Shown here piece after piece: positions 36,077 through 47,647 of a DNA stretch of 64,000 nt. The position numbers and the translations under genes were made by a program. Each line of letters opens with the position of its first letter. Position 1 is the stretch's first letter. Location of the stretch: contig JACEEZ010006498.1 in assembly GCA_016584305.1 (NCBI GenBank), positions 1-64,000 of the forward strand. Reading direction: 5' to 3'. The stretch comes from Chionoecetes opilio. Its lineage: Eukaryota > Arthropoda > Malacostraca > Decapoda > Majidae. The notes under the pieces were generated by a model that was given only the letters and a program-made list of their open reading frames with translations, did no database searches and was not told the origin of the DNA.

Positions 36077-36394
36077 TAGAGCAGCTGATAGGTATATATT
36101 GTGGAAATTACTACCATTGCGTTTAATTCAGTATGTCTATGAGATAATATGTGGTTGGATATGAGTTGAAGATGACAATTCGTCATTGTGTGCACATTCA
36201 CCTTTTTTTGGCATTAAATAAATAAATAAATCGTCATTGTGTGGTTGTTTTGTTTACAGCTATCAGCTGTGATCGCCGAGCGGGCGAGCCCCGACAAGAA
36301 GCTGGCAACTGTCAGCCGTTCTGGCGAGGCACGCAAGCGAGAGAGAAGTCGGTAAGAAGCTGGCTTCTTACGGCTTCTTCACCAAAATTCGCCT

Positions 36395-36768
36395 TTGGTC
36401 CAAATAGCTCTACAGAAACCATGGAAAGTCCCTAACGTGTCCCTACGTACAGTGCCAATATGCCCGCGCTTGTCCCTGCACGAAATAAAACAAATGTTAA
36501 AACAAGAAATGCACATACGTTATTTTACATTTAATAATGATCAGAAAATGTATATTATATAACGAGTTAAACATTGACCTTGCCTAATATTCTTCACTTA
36601 CTAGTACCATGTGAATATACTATACAGTGAAGGAAATGGTAATAATGGTGTACCCACTGTTCATCATTGTACAATATTGTAGTATGAAGGCAATGGCGAA
36701 ATGGTGTACAACCTGCTCATCATTCTACAATATGTATTATATTCCGAGCTAATTATAATTGCGATACA
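36395..36768 (+). repeat. Dispersed repeat, copy at 44727-45108
   Basis: About 370 bp with near-identity, including GAGTTAAACATTGACCTTGC and GGTAATAATGGTGTACCCAC. A single N follows at 36770. Confidence 0.9.
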
Positions 36769-36774
36769 ANAGCA

Positions 36775-37497
36775 GGGGTATTGGTAGGTGATTGTGAGCG
36801 GGGCAGGAGTCAGCAGAGCGGCGGTGACGTCATGGAGAGAGGCGGTGTGAAGCAACAGATCGTCTTGTCTTGTGAGGATGGTTCGATGCCATACTTCACT
36901 GATGGGCGATAGTTCCTCTCCTGACGAAGGGCGAGGAGAGTGGAACTTGGCCCTGCCGTTAGAGTGGGGCATGACTCAGAAAATAACGCAGAAAGGGCAG
37001 AGGGAGAAAAAAAGCTTAATAAAAACCTAACAAAAACAGACTGCCACAAAGGCAGAAACACAGCTTCCTGACGGGGGATGGTAAACTTGTCCAGCAACTA
37101 TCCTAAAGCGTCAGGAGGGCTAAACTGGTCGCCGTCTAAACGGCGTCGTACCAGCCCTGACGCTGCCCCTTTCGGGACAACCCAAACCTATTTGAGTCGC
37201 TGCGTCCCCTCTCCACAAACCTTTCCAGTACCCCTCTAAGGGGCCCCATCATGTAATGGGCCTACGCGCCCAACCTTCAAGGTTCGCCTTGGGATCTGTG
37301 AAGCGACTCCAAGGGCAGAGGTGCTGGCAGAAACTCGTGAAACACCAGCAGCAAAACTTTCCACGGGTGGGAATGTTTACTGCATAGCGAGGTGAACACC
37401 GAGCGAGCGTGCTCTCCCACGGACGGCTCGGGGAAGACTGAAGGTTTGGTAGGGCGGCGCGCGCGGCGCGTAGTGTTGCCAATTCAAACACTCATAT
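36775..37497 (+). repeat. GC-rich dispersed repeat, copy 2 (fullest)
   Basis: Matches 34822-35132 on its right side and the complement of 62390-63135 along most of its length (TCCTGACG, AAAACCTAACAAAAACAGAC, AGGGCTAAACTGG, CTCTAAGGGGCCCC). No clear coding capacity; type unknown. Confidence 0.8.
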
Positions 37498-37690
37498 TTG
37501 GTCCAAATATCCAAAGACCCTACACGAAAGATACGAAAGCTGAGGCCCTAGCCTAAGCATAAGTTGTGATGTCTACACGAGCGCCATCTGAAGGCGTCCA
37601 ATGTAACTAATGATTGAGGCGGGTGGGGTGGGTATTCAAATACAATAATTCCTTTTTCTAATATCATGATTAATGCTCTATGCATCTTTA

Positions 37691-37930
37691 CCGTCAATAT
37701 CACTATATATGTAGTCGCCACGGTGCACTAATGTCGCCAGGTGCCATATATTACGAATTTAACATCACTACAGACTTGTATGTGTCACTGAAGACAGGTA
37801 CATAACAAACTACTGTACATGCCTCTTCCGTGGCACACACAAGTATGTAGTGATGCTTTAGTGGTGAAATTCGTCATATGTGGCGCCTGGCGACATTAGT
37901 GCACTGTGGCGACTATAGTGTTATTGACGG
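37691..37930. mobile_element. Palindromic MITE flanked by TA, copy 3
   Basis: CCGTCAATATCACTATA at the left and ATAGTGTTATTGACGG at the right, with TA on each side. The interior matches 35816-36076. Confidence 0.8.
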
Positions 37931-37967
37931 TAGCACACACACACATACACCCACATACATATACACC

Positions 37968-37975
<8 letters not shown>

Positions 37976-38060
<85 letters not shown>

Positions 38061-38083
38061 ATAATATATATATATATATATAA
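37976..38083. repeat. AT microsatellite
   Basis: About 105 bp of almost pure AT, following CA/TACA repeats from 37936. Confidence 0.95.
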
Positions 38084-38189
38084 CAACCGTTTCCACATAC
38101 GGAATAGGATAAGAAAAAATTGTGTAATTTGAAAATTATTAATATCATCATAAGGCATCAATTGCTTACAAAATCATAATTTTCCTTCA

Positions 38190-38803
38190 TGTACTGTGTT
38201 GTACTTTTCTCAAACCCTCGTCAGTCAAGCACTGCAATGAAGCTAGCCTATGTTGTAACAAAATGCAGAGAAAGCAAGCATGAATACATGCATTATATTA
38301 CATTACAAAAGCAGAACAAAACAAAGACACACAGATCAAGCACAAAATATAATCTTACCAAAATCATACATGCAAGTAACTGAAATACTACAAAAAACAC
38401 CCAGCCGATGTGAGTGATGGTCACAATTAAAGCAGCATGCTGTCTTGCAAACTTTCATAATTTACAGTATGAAAAGCAAAGCATCAAGATCCATAATATT
38501 TACATCATCAGTGGGCAAAATCACATGGGTGTTCTTTGTTGCAGTAATCCGTCGACCTTATTAATACAATCAACATTGATATGAAGAAATAAGCTAAACA
38601 TGTAAACAATATACAGAGCCATGCAGAATAAAGCAGATTTAGCAACATTCATGCAAGAGATACGGAGCATCATTAAACGAAATCACATGATGTAGTGCAA
38701 GCTAAATTTAAAAGTAAATACACACATTCATACATACCAGTGCTGTCATGTGCTTTGCTCCTGTCCGTAAGAACATTAATCCTATAAATCAGGGAAAATG
38801 GAA
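38190..38803. other. 3' flank of the P-element-like gene
   Basis: AT-rich. No separate gene seen. It may hold the 3' UTR and end of the P-element-like transposon. Confidence 0.4.
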
Positions 38804-41800
38804 TTAGTTGTTGGAAAGTTTAAAAAGCTTTCTATTCTTCTTGGGTCCTGAGAGCTGAGAACTTTCATCATGTTTTCTTTTGCAGGTTATGGATCTGTTT
38901 TTGTATTTACAGTAATAATGAAGTCTCATATTTAAGTAAATGTCAAGAAATGTATCTTGAACTCCATCACAAACTTTCACATCATTCCAAGATATTGACT
39001 GCATTAGTTTTTTTAACTTAGCTCTTATTGAGTTTTGGTGCATTATTGTTTGTACATTTCTATTGAATATCTGTTCATATTCACATAATATCTCTGCCAT
39101 AATGATTTTCGGAATGCATAAATAATAGTTTTGTTCTAAATCCTTATTCTTAAGGAAAATATTATAGAAATAAGTCTCAGAGTTACTTTCTTCCGTCATC
39201 TCAGTCTTACATGAATCACAGTTATGAAACTTAAGCAATCTGTGGCAGATATAGTCAGACACATAATGAAGAGCATTTTTAGAAATGCTAGTCAATGGTG
39301 GTAGCAGTTGTTCCATATCATCTGGCTCTTCATTAGGATTAAAATTAGATAAATAATTGCTGGCTGACATACCAGATGAAATTCTAGTCAAGCTCCACAT
39401 TGTCCACTGATGGAAGTATTTTATCATTATCTGACACTATATTTGAATCACCATCTAAATTAAGAGTCTTGTTGGTTGGATGATCTATATTATATATATT
39501 ATTTAGTGTTCCTAAGGCTTCAAAGTCATCTTCCTCATCATTTAAAATATCAGTAATTGTGGTATGAGTTGTTTCCTTGATTTGTTCATTATTAGTGTCA
39601 ATTTTAAAAAGGTCTAAGAAGGGAGTTGCATCATCAATGCAATTACTGTTTAGAGGTTTTGCTATGGCATGGGAAGTAATTTTGGTTTTCAATAAGTTTA
39701 CAAACTTCGGTGCAGTAGGAACATCACTGTTTCCTCCAGAATTCCTAATGGTACTGAAAAGATTTTCAACACAATCCTGATTTATTCTATTTGTTAAAAG
39801 ATAACTAAACTCATAATTTTGTTTAACATCCAACCAGAGTTCTTTTAAGCTTGCAATATTCATCAAAAACCTTCAACCAAGGTGGTTTTCTTCTTGCTTC
39901 TAACCTCTCACAGGACTGCAATAGTGTTCCATAGAATTTAGAAACTGGAAATGGTCATTTGACACACTGACTGCACATTTCCTACTTTGAAATGGTTTTG
40001 CTGTGTAACTATTAAAAATGTCAAACAATTCATCTATATGGTGTATAAATGCAGCAGTGTGTCTAGCTTCTGGTGGTAGGGACCCTAAAGCAGAATGTGT
40101 TTGTATTCCAGCTGCCACTGTTCTGCTCATGGTTTGTGTTGCCAAACAGACCCTCATTCTATAAAATCCTTTGTTGTATACATGTTTGTCCGTCAGTTTT
40201 GGAGCTAACCGGATCCCTAATGATTTATCGGCCTGATAAAATTTATCCAAATATTCCCATTTTAGTATGTTTCCATCCTGTTTTACATCATACTTAATGA
40301 AATTATTCCTGATGCTCTTAATTAGATGTGGGGGGTCATAGAATAAGTATATCTTCTCCATGTTGTGTATGAAGTATGGAGAAGCATTTGTTTGTTTTAA
40401 TGTGTTAAACATTGCTCTGTTTGAGGAATCCTGGTCACACACAAGAAATTTAGGGATAAGTCCTGTCTCTTTTAATTTTGAAGCACAGTCTTTAATCATG
40501 GACACTAATATGAATGGTTTAATGCTTGTGTTGAAAAAGAAATAACCTAATGTTTGCTTCCACTTTCGAGCAAGACCCTTAACCATAAATACCATTACAT
40601 GTTGTGCAGGTTTATCTGTGCTTCCGTACTGGCCTAGATCTTCCACCCCTTCTAATCTGTCTCTGCCTGTGCTATAATACAGTCCTGATTTGAGCGACAT
40701 GGCATCGAATGTTATACCACAAACTTTATCTTTGGCCTCAAAACTCTGTACTTTCCTTTTTAGCAAATTAAAAACAGACTCATTCCAACCAGTAGCAATA
40801 TCAATTTTTCCGAGCCAAAATCTCAGCAACGAGTTGGTGGTAAAGCAAAGATGTTAGATAAAAGCCTGTATGCTCTAGGACTTTTGAAATATAAGCCTAA
40901 GGCAAAACACTTATGTTCATCAGTGTAACGTCTCCCTTTTTTTGCAACAGGTGACAAATGTAGTTGACTTTTAAAGAATTCCAGTGCAAAACCATCTAAG
41001 TATCTTGATAAATTATTTATGATCTCGGATTTCAAATGGCACTTTTGATCACAATAATTTCTTGAATTCTTTAGTTTTGCATTTCTCATTGAAAGTCTCT
41101 TTATTTTTGTTCTGTATTTGTGAAGAAGATTAGATGTTCTCTTCTTCCTGTTGGGCACTTCCTTATTGCTACTAGAGTTACCTGTGTGTACAACAAAAAT
41201 ATTGTAACCAACATCACGGATTTATACTAGTGGTATACTTCTCTTCTCCAATAGCTCATTCTGTTCAAATCAATTGCTAAATTTAAGGTTGGAACAAAAC
41301 TCTACTTTGGCAGTTATGGGTGAAATCAATGGAAGCAAGTAGAAGTACTTCCTTTCTTACATACATTCCAGTTATGCCTTGAGAGTTTACATACAAACCT
41401 GACTGTAAATGCTAATTGTATTTCTCATAGATGTTGAATCACATCAGCATGACTCATAAGCATTAAAGTGAAGCCAGTAGTGATAGTGATGGCAAGAAGC
41501 ATTACATTATATTATTTGAGGCTAGTGAAATATAATAATGAATATTATTGAGGTATACCTGTACTGTATAACATTCTTTTAATGTGCTGTTCACAGTATG
41601 TATCAGGTATCGACGAGAGTAATGGGACTCCATACATTAAAGTTAAGTACAAATCCCAGGAATCAAATATGTACGTAAGTAGATGACTGACTATACCTAC
41701 TACTTAAGACATCAAATTTGGTAATATTAAGTACCATAGTGAAATGAACATACAGTTGATACTCTGTTTACTTGTAGTATATATGTGTATTATATATATA

Positions 41801-41837
41801 TATATTATATATATATAAATATATATATATATATTAT

Positions 41838-41913
<76 letters not shown>

Positions 41914-42979
41914 GTGTTCAACTTACACAGTAAAAAACAAAAATTAATACTAATCTTACCTGTTTTGGTTGAAACAACTTCAGTTGATCGCAGGTTTGCT
42001 CCAGTGGCTGATGCAGTCTGTGTGAATTCACAGGGATGCGACGTTATTCCCTCATTCTGTGCATAGCTGTGATCTGTTGGAAATAAGAGTAATTGATAAT
42101 GTATATGCCTATGGTCTCCCTATCAAGAACATAGTACACATATTTACGGGAAAATCTGAAGGGCAGTAATGTAATACAGTTGCAATATCATTTTCTACTG
42201 TCTTCCTGTTGGGTCTTTAATTTCGACTTCTTCCTAAAACTTTGGCATTTCAAAAAGAATTAAGTACTTTAAAGCAGTATTACCCTAACTTTTCATGTCA
42301 TTCAAGAGAGCAGTATCTGAAATTATTATCTTATTCTAAAATTATGATCTGATCTGATCTTATGAAATTATGGTCCCCACTGAGCATCCCTCACCCCCAT
42401 TGTCCACCTTACCTGATGCCCTATCTTTCAAATACAAAGCTTGCAATTAGAAAATTGGCTATTACAATAAATATGTATATCACTCAAAACTAACGTCTTT
42501 GCTGACATACTAATAAACCATCTGAAAAGCATAAAATCTTAGTATACTTAAAATTATTCTACTCTATATGCTGCAGAGTTGAATGATTTAACACACATTC
42601 ATATACCTTAACATTTCATTCACCCTGACCCTTCATATACTCCATCAGATTTCATTCACTCACACAAACACGCACAAAAAATATAAAGTTAAGTAATCAG
42701 TACAAAAATCACTACTTAACACTATTATTTACCATCTGGTATAGGTTTTGATGCTATATTTCTTGAAGACCATGGCCTGCCCACTGGTGCAGGTGGTAAG
42801 GTGTGCCATGATCCAGCTGCACCACATTCGGATGTGATACACATTTCACCTTGTAAGACATAAACATATTTAGGTTTTACCTGTGTATACAGTGTACACA
42901 CTGCGATCACAATGATTCATGCAATATAAGTGTATTGATATCATGAATATATATGTTTCTATAGATAAATCATATGAAG

Positions 42980-43037
<58 letters not shown>

Positions 43038-43049
43038 AGAGAGAGAGAG

Positions 43050-43123
<74 letters not shown>

Positions 43124-43567
43124 TTCATGGAGTTTCTGGTGAAAACATACAAATAGGTCTATACTCACCAAAATCAATATCATGACTAAGATCAGCAGTG
43201 TCAGCAGTTTGATGGTTGGTGTAGTCTATACCAGTGCTGATGTCTGAATATATGAAAACAAATTTAGATAAATAATGGAGCTTGATGCACCAATGATGAT
43301 AATATTTATGATGGTGATAATAGCGGTATAAATAGGCATAAAATGAAAATAAGACATATGGTGAATTATATTATCAGTGTCTAGATCAATTTCTTACCCC
43401 CTAATTTCTGGTCTGGAAAAGCATCAGGATGAAGTCTTGATGTGGACTGATATCGCCGGGTAGTAAAGTGTTGGCTACATATCCTGTAATGTTGATTCAT
43501 TTTTTCTAGCGAGTCTTCCTTGATTTTGGTGCCGTGCTCATTCAAGATTTCCTTCCACCTCAAGCAT
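38804..43567 (-). CDS. THAP9/P-element-like transposase, five exons, 5' exon not found
   Basis: Minus-strand exons are 43567-43398, 43243-43169, 42849-42733, 42073-41960 and 41181-38804, each with AG and GT borders. The joints keep one frame (KLG-D-ISTG, DF-G-EMC, IP-D-DHSY, TKT-G-NSS). Exon 1 is the end of a THAP zinc finger (CLRWKEIL, YRICSQHF). Exon 5 has a basic helix, FKSQLHLSP, RRYTDEHKCFALGLYFKSPR, then the P transposase core (ITFDAMSLKSGL, CDQDSSNRAMF, YDPPHLIKSIRNNF), NQDCVENLFSTIRNSGGNSD and a C-terminal YVSDYICHRL-C-C block. Single-base shifts near 40835, 39900, 39870 and 39400 break exon 5. They could be real or assembly errors. The THAP start exon with its CxxC is missing from view. 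Confidence 0.8.
41780..41909. repeat. AT microsatellite in P-element intron
   Basis: AT and TATATATT repeats between exons 4 and 5. Confidence 0.95.
42993..43121. repeat. GA microsatellite in P-element intron
   Basis: About 130 bp of GA with few interruptions, between exons 2 and 3. Confidence 0.95.
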
Positions 43568-43980
43568 CTGTAAATCAAAGCAATACATTGTTGTGCTGCA
43601 CAAACATGGGTGTGTGTGAATATTAAACACTGTGGTATATGTGCAGTTTAAACCAATACATGTTCGGTGGTTTTACGTATCCTGTACGTTTCGTTGTCAT
43701 CAAAAGGACTATTTCTAACCCATACAACAGCCGTCGGAAATAAAAAAAATAATTACACACGGGGGAGTCTGGGGGGCGAACCCCCCCAGGTTAGTTAACT
43801 ACCAGGGGGGAACTGGGCACAGTTGCCCCAGTTATGTCAGGAGAGTATTGGTTGAAACTGCATAGTTACCGAAACACTATATGCTTTTTCCATCCATTAT
43901 GTATCACTTGAAGATTAATTTTTTACATGTATTTATATGGAATACTCATGGATTTCTGTACTGCATAATTATGCAGTAAT

Positions 43981-44305
43981 GGGATACAGTTGATTCGGGC
44001 CGCCAGTTGAATCAGGCCGCCTATATTAAATGCATACCAAGCATGCATTTATGCATAACCTTATGTTTTAATGAAACCTAACCTAACCTTAACCACAAAG
44101 TATACCTAACCTAACCTTAACCACAAAGTATACCTAACCTAACCTTAACCACAAACTATACCTAACCTAACCTAACCTAACCTTAACCACAAAGTATACC
44201 TTACCTAGCCTAACCTAACCTTAACCACAAAGTATACTGTCTGCTGGGTATGCATGCTACTATAGGCGGCCTGTTTCAACTGGCGGCCCGAATCAACGGA
44301 TCCCT
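43981..44305. mobile_element. TIR element with a TTAGG-like minisatellite core
   Basis: GTTGATTCGGGCCGCCAGTT at 43989 is complemented by CTGGCGGCCCGAATCAAC near 44280-44297, and the arms extend to about 44045 and 44245. AGTAAT at 43975-43980 and 44306-44311 is a likely 6-bp duplication. The core (44066-44236) is about six units of CCTAACCTAACCTTAACCAC plus AAAGTATA. No coding capacity. Confidence 0.8.
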
Positions 44306-44311
44306 AGTAAT

Positions 44312-44726
44312 GCATGTATAGGTGAACCAGTGAACATTTCAATAATCAGTGGAGAAAAAGTGTGTATCATCATCATCATTTGATATAAATTTGATATCAA
44401 AACGTGTATCAATATTTTTCAGGTCCACTGGCGTTATATTTGACTCAACCTTCCAAGCATGGCTCACACATAACACCATGAGATGCTTACCTTTCTTTCT
44501 CTCGCGGAAATCTATGAATACATCCTCTGGGTGTTTCTTTGGTACACTTGCACACAACACAGGGATGACTTCCTCCCGGCATTCTGCTGGTTTGTTTTGA
44601 AGTTTGAGCGTCAAGCGACTCGCGCCTCTCAGACGACGACCGCCGGTCCTGCCACCTAGCGGCTGTCCAAACACTTCACCCAATAGACAGCACACTCCGA
44701 AACACCAGCTTTCCTATCTTTCGTGT
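44312..44726. other. Unassigned stretch with an unknown minus frame
   Basis: The minus frame 44339-44695 (118 aa, with a FIDFRERKKGKHLMVLCVSH part) has balanced composition but no family I recognise. Confidence 0.3.
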
Positions 44727-45108
44727 AGGGTCTTTGCAAATATCTCTACAGAAACCATGAAGAGTCCCTAACGTTTCCCTACGTACAATGCCAATATCTC
44801 CGCGCCTGTCCATACATGAAATAAAACAAATGTTAAAACAAGAAATGCACATAACACGTTTTTTTTACTAAGTGCAACTTTAGGGACCAGATTAATGATG
44901 ATCATAAAATGTATATTATATAACGAGTTAAACATTGACCTTGCCTAATATTCTTCACTTACTAGTACCATGTGAATATACTATACAGTGAAGGAAATGG
45001 TAATAATGGTGTACCCACTGTTCATCATTGTACAATATTGTAATATGAAGGCAATGGCGAAATGGTGTACAACCTGCTAGTCATTCTGCAATATTGTATT
45101 ATAATTGC
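44727..45108 (+). repeat. Second copy of the 36395-36768 repeat
   Basis: Near-identical over 370 bp, with a 20-bp insertion near 44866. Its left flank (TCTTTCGTGTAGGGTCTTTG) matches the complement of 37509-37540, so these repeats share borders. Confidence 0.9.
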
Positions 45109-45129
45109 ACGGAGACAATTAAGGTGGTT

Positions 45130-45745
45130 CCATGAACCTGAAGTTGCTTCATGAACACGCTAAGTGACTTACCTTCAGCCATTTAGATCTGAAGCGTTGT
45201 TTTCTTGGGGGAGACTCGTCTTCTTTTGAGAGTTCGCCTCTTTTCTTTCTAGATTTATTTAGGTTTCCTTGCACCAGTCTTTTCCATTGCCTAATATTTT
45301 CTGAAGTCAAACTACGGAGGTAGAGTGACTGATCCCCACAAACGATTAAAACAGCTGATGTTATGATGTGTAAGGCCGTGTCACACGAGCGATACTTTCC
45401 GGCATCCCCGTTTCTGTAGTAAAGACACACGCAGCCTATTAAATATCTGTTTTTATCAACATTTTCCGTCATTACTTCTCATCAACAACTCAAAACTTAA
45501 CTATATATCTAAATCATACGTAAAAATATCTAAATAACACGCATGTACCATATCATGCACGTGTCTTGTATATATAGAGTAAAAACCTATTTATTTATCC
45601 TACCCTACTCTACCAAACACTTTATTTTCCTCCACTCATCTTTATTTTTCTCCTCTCATCTACACTATATTCCTATTACTATACAAAATCATACAGCTAT
45701 ATTCCCTATATACAGCACTTATTTTCCCTAAACACATCACATAGA
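45130..45745 (-). repeat. Dispersed repeat with a 107-aa frame; inverted copy at 60765-61270
   Basis: The complement of this stretch matches 60765-61150 (TTTAGGGAAAATAAGTGC, GTAGAGTAGGGTAGGA, TTTTGAGTTG). The minus frame 45149-45472 begins MTENVDKNRYLIGCVCLYYR and ends in a Lys/Arg/Ser-rich part. The other copy begins MTEN at 61105 but is broken. I do not know the family. Confidence 0.6.
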
Positions 45746-46726
45746 GATGCTACAGCATCTCTTGACCACCCAAGATTGGTCATTTATCTTTATACTTTTA
45801 GACTGTACTTTGTGGCTTGTACCCTTACACACGGGCCACTTGTGTGGTCGGTCGGTGGAGGGCAAAGCTGCGACCGTCAGTCATTCACCAGGGGCCAGAT
45901 GCTCGAAGGAGTTACGGATCCGTAAGTAATACCCTAGGGGGTTTTACCTCGTAGCGCCTCTACGGGTGATGCTCAAACCGTTTTCTCACTTGCTACGGGA
46001 CCGCGAGGCTAAGGGTGGTCCCGACCACCCTTAACTCCCTAAGGGAGTGAAATTTGAAGCGACAAGACATCAACAAACAATAAATTACAAGTTGTATCAC
46101 TATATTTTATATATATGTTTATTGTGTATTATAGAGCCATTTCATGCTTGCCTGTTTGAAATGTGATGTGTTTATTGCATCATTGACTCCATATATATCA
46201 TATTTAACATACAATACCTATACTTGTAATAAATTCATATTAGGGCAAACCTAATATATTAAATATATATATATCGGTCGACTTCTTGAATCAAAACGTA
46301 TAGTTCATCATACAAGTTTGGCCGCTACGGCTATAATGATGGGGTCGGTGGTGGTGATATCAAATGTCTGACGTACACACTCACGTACACACACAAGCAA
46401 GGATATTATAAAGTTATACTATCCTTGCACACAAGTGTCACTGGTGCAGAGTGAGGTGTTAGTCCCCCAGTGTGTCTTGTCTGACCTAAAGAGCAAACCG
46501 CGCAGTTCTCGTCCACTATAAAAAGGGGACCGCCGCGGGCCACGAATACGGCAGGCAGGTAGGAGCGGCCAGCAGTGGCCCATATATGCCAATTTCGGGC
46601 ACGCGGGGACTCGAAACCTAGTATCAGCGCACAAGGTATACCCTTTGGGTACGTCTCTGTAGTATTCACGGGAGAATATTACGCTGAAAGGCTAATATGG
46701 CGGAAATTATTATCGTAACTTTTCGG
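45746..46726. other. Unassigned stretch with short inverted repeats
   Basis: AAGGGTGGTC and GACCACCCTT at 46011-46031 form a hairpin, followed by ACTCCCTAAGGGAGT. No gene recognised. Confidence 0.4.
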
Positions 46727-46962
46727 GGCGGTGTTGAGCTAAAATCGGCCCTATTTCGGAAATCGGCCGATCTTAGCTCAACCCCGGGCAACATATTTTT
46801 GGGTTTAGGTTAAGTTATATTTAAGTTATGTTTAGGTCTGGTTTAGGTTAGGTAAGGTTTATGATGGTTTGTGTTAAGTTTTGTAGAGTTATGTAGGTTA
46901 AATAAGCGTCCGCGGGACGATTTCCGAAAGGGGCCGATTTTAGTTCAAAGCCTCAACAGCGG
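46727..46962. mobile_element. MITE with TTAGG-like interior
   Basis: GTTGAGCTAAAATCGGCCC then TTTCGGAAATCG near 46732-46764 is complemented by CGATTTCCGAAA and GGGGCCGATTTTAG near 46918-46944. The interior repeats TTTAGGTTAAGTTATA and TTTAGGTTAGGTAAGG. Confidence 0.7.
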
Positions 46963-47039
46963 CATTTGAAGTGTCTTTAAATTTATTTATCGGGCTCCCT
47001 GACAGCTGAGAGCATGATGATTGGGTAGATAAGGCCGCG

Positions 47040-47299
47040 TCATGCGACGTCACGCGTCAACTTCTTAGCAGAAGCCTCAGTCACCATTTTAATAACCCTC
47101 TCAATGCTTTGTGTGTGGCAAGGCCAGTTGAGCACCTCCATGGGTGTGTTGACGAAGTTTTTCACCTCGGACGTGCTTAGAGAGCAGGTGAGAGGTGGCT
47201 CTGACACATCTTCTGACCAGCTGATCAGGTCACCTATGCTGGAAGCATCACAATTAATGTCAGGTGTCCTTCTGGTCCTATCAGAGGAGTCTCCTAGCT
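47040..47299 (-). pseudogene. Exon of an ER-x-x-K transposon-type protein
   Basis: The minus strand encodes GDLISWSEDVSEPPLTCSLS, then NTPMEVLNWPCHTQSIERVI and KMVTEASAKK, with a stop at 47040-47042. From memory, an LI-W...EPP...CHTQ-x-ERxxK-x-VTEAS pattern marks the end of another uncharacterised transposon-linked protein family. AG just before 47299 could be the acceptor. No other exon of it was found, so I treat it as a fragment. The ERxxK block recalls AERGVK in the element at 4353-5598. Confidence 0.55.
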
Positions 47300-47301
47300 G
47301 A

Positions 47302-47550
47302 GTATCTGGACCGGTATTACCAAAACTTAATCATAGCTATGACAAACATTTATCATAACTCTTGGATATGATAAATTTTTATCATACGCCATTTATCATA
47401 AGTTTGGAATCTAGCACAATTGTTTATCATAGGCGTCTGCTAAATATAGCAGTACTGTTTTCTTCAAATAGTATTTTAAGTGATATATTCGGCTATTGAC
47501 TGCGTTTTATGGATTTAGATATTTTTCCTATGTCAATAACATATTAAGGA
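47302..47550. repeat. TTATCATA-rich stretch
   Basis: TTATCATA and TATGATAA occur several times in both orientations at 47328-47432, possibly the end of a small palindromic element. Confidence 0.5.
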
Positions 47551-47647
47551 TACACAGCGCGCCACAGTATTGTTCGCCGTGAGACCACAGGCGATTAAAA
47601 ACACTTCAAATGAAGAAAACAAAACAGCTATAATACTTACAGAGAAA

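Larger units (their letters stand above)
35133..36394. mobile_element. TIR element with ends AGGCGAAT and likely 3-bp duplication
   Basis: The left end AGGCGAATCTTGGTGAAGAA matches the complement of the right end (TTCTTCACCAAAATTCGCCT). TTG precedes at 35130-35132 and follows at 36395-36397. The copy at 37490 shows the uninterrupted site (TATTTGGTCCAAATA). No transposase seen. It contains a long hairpin and a mariner-type MITE, both probably nested later. A 3-bp duplication would fit Harbinger or CACTA, but the sequence is TTG and not TWA. Confidence 0.75.

Noticed and set aside
42919..43185. Open frames of Arg-Glu or Leu-Ser repeats
   Set aside because: They are the GA microsatellite in a P-element intron.
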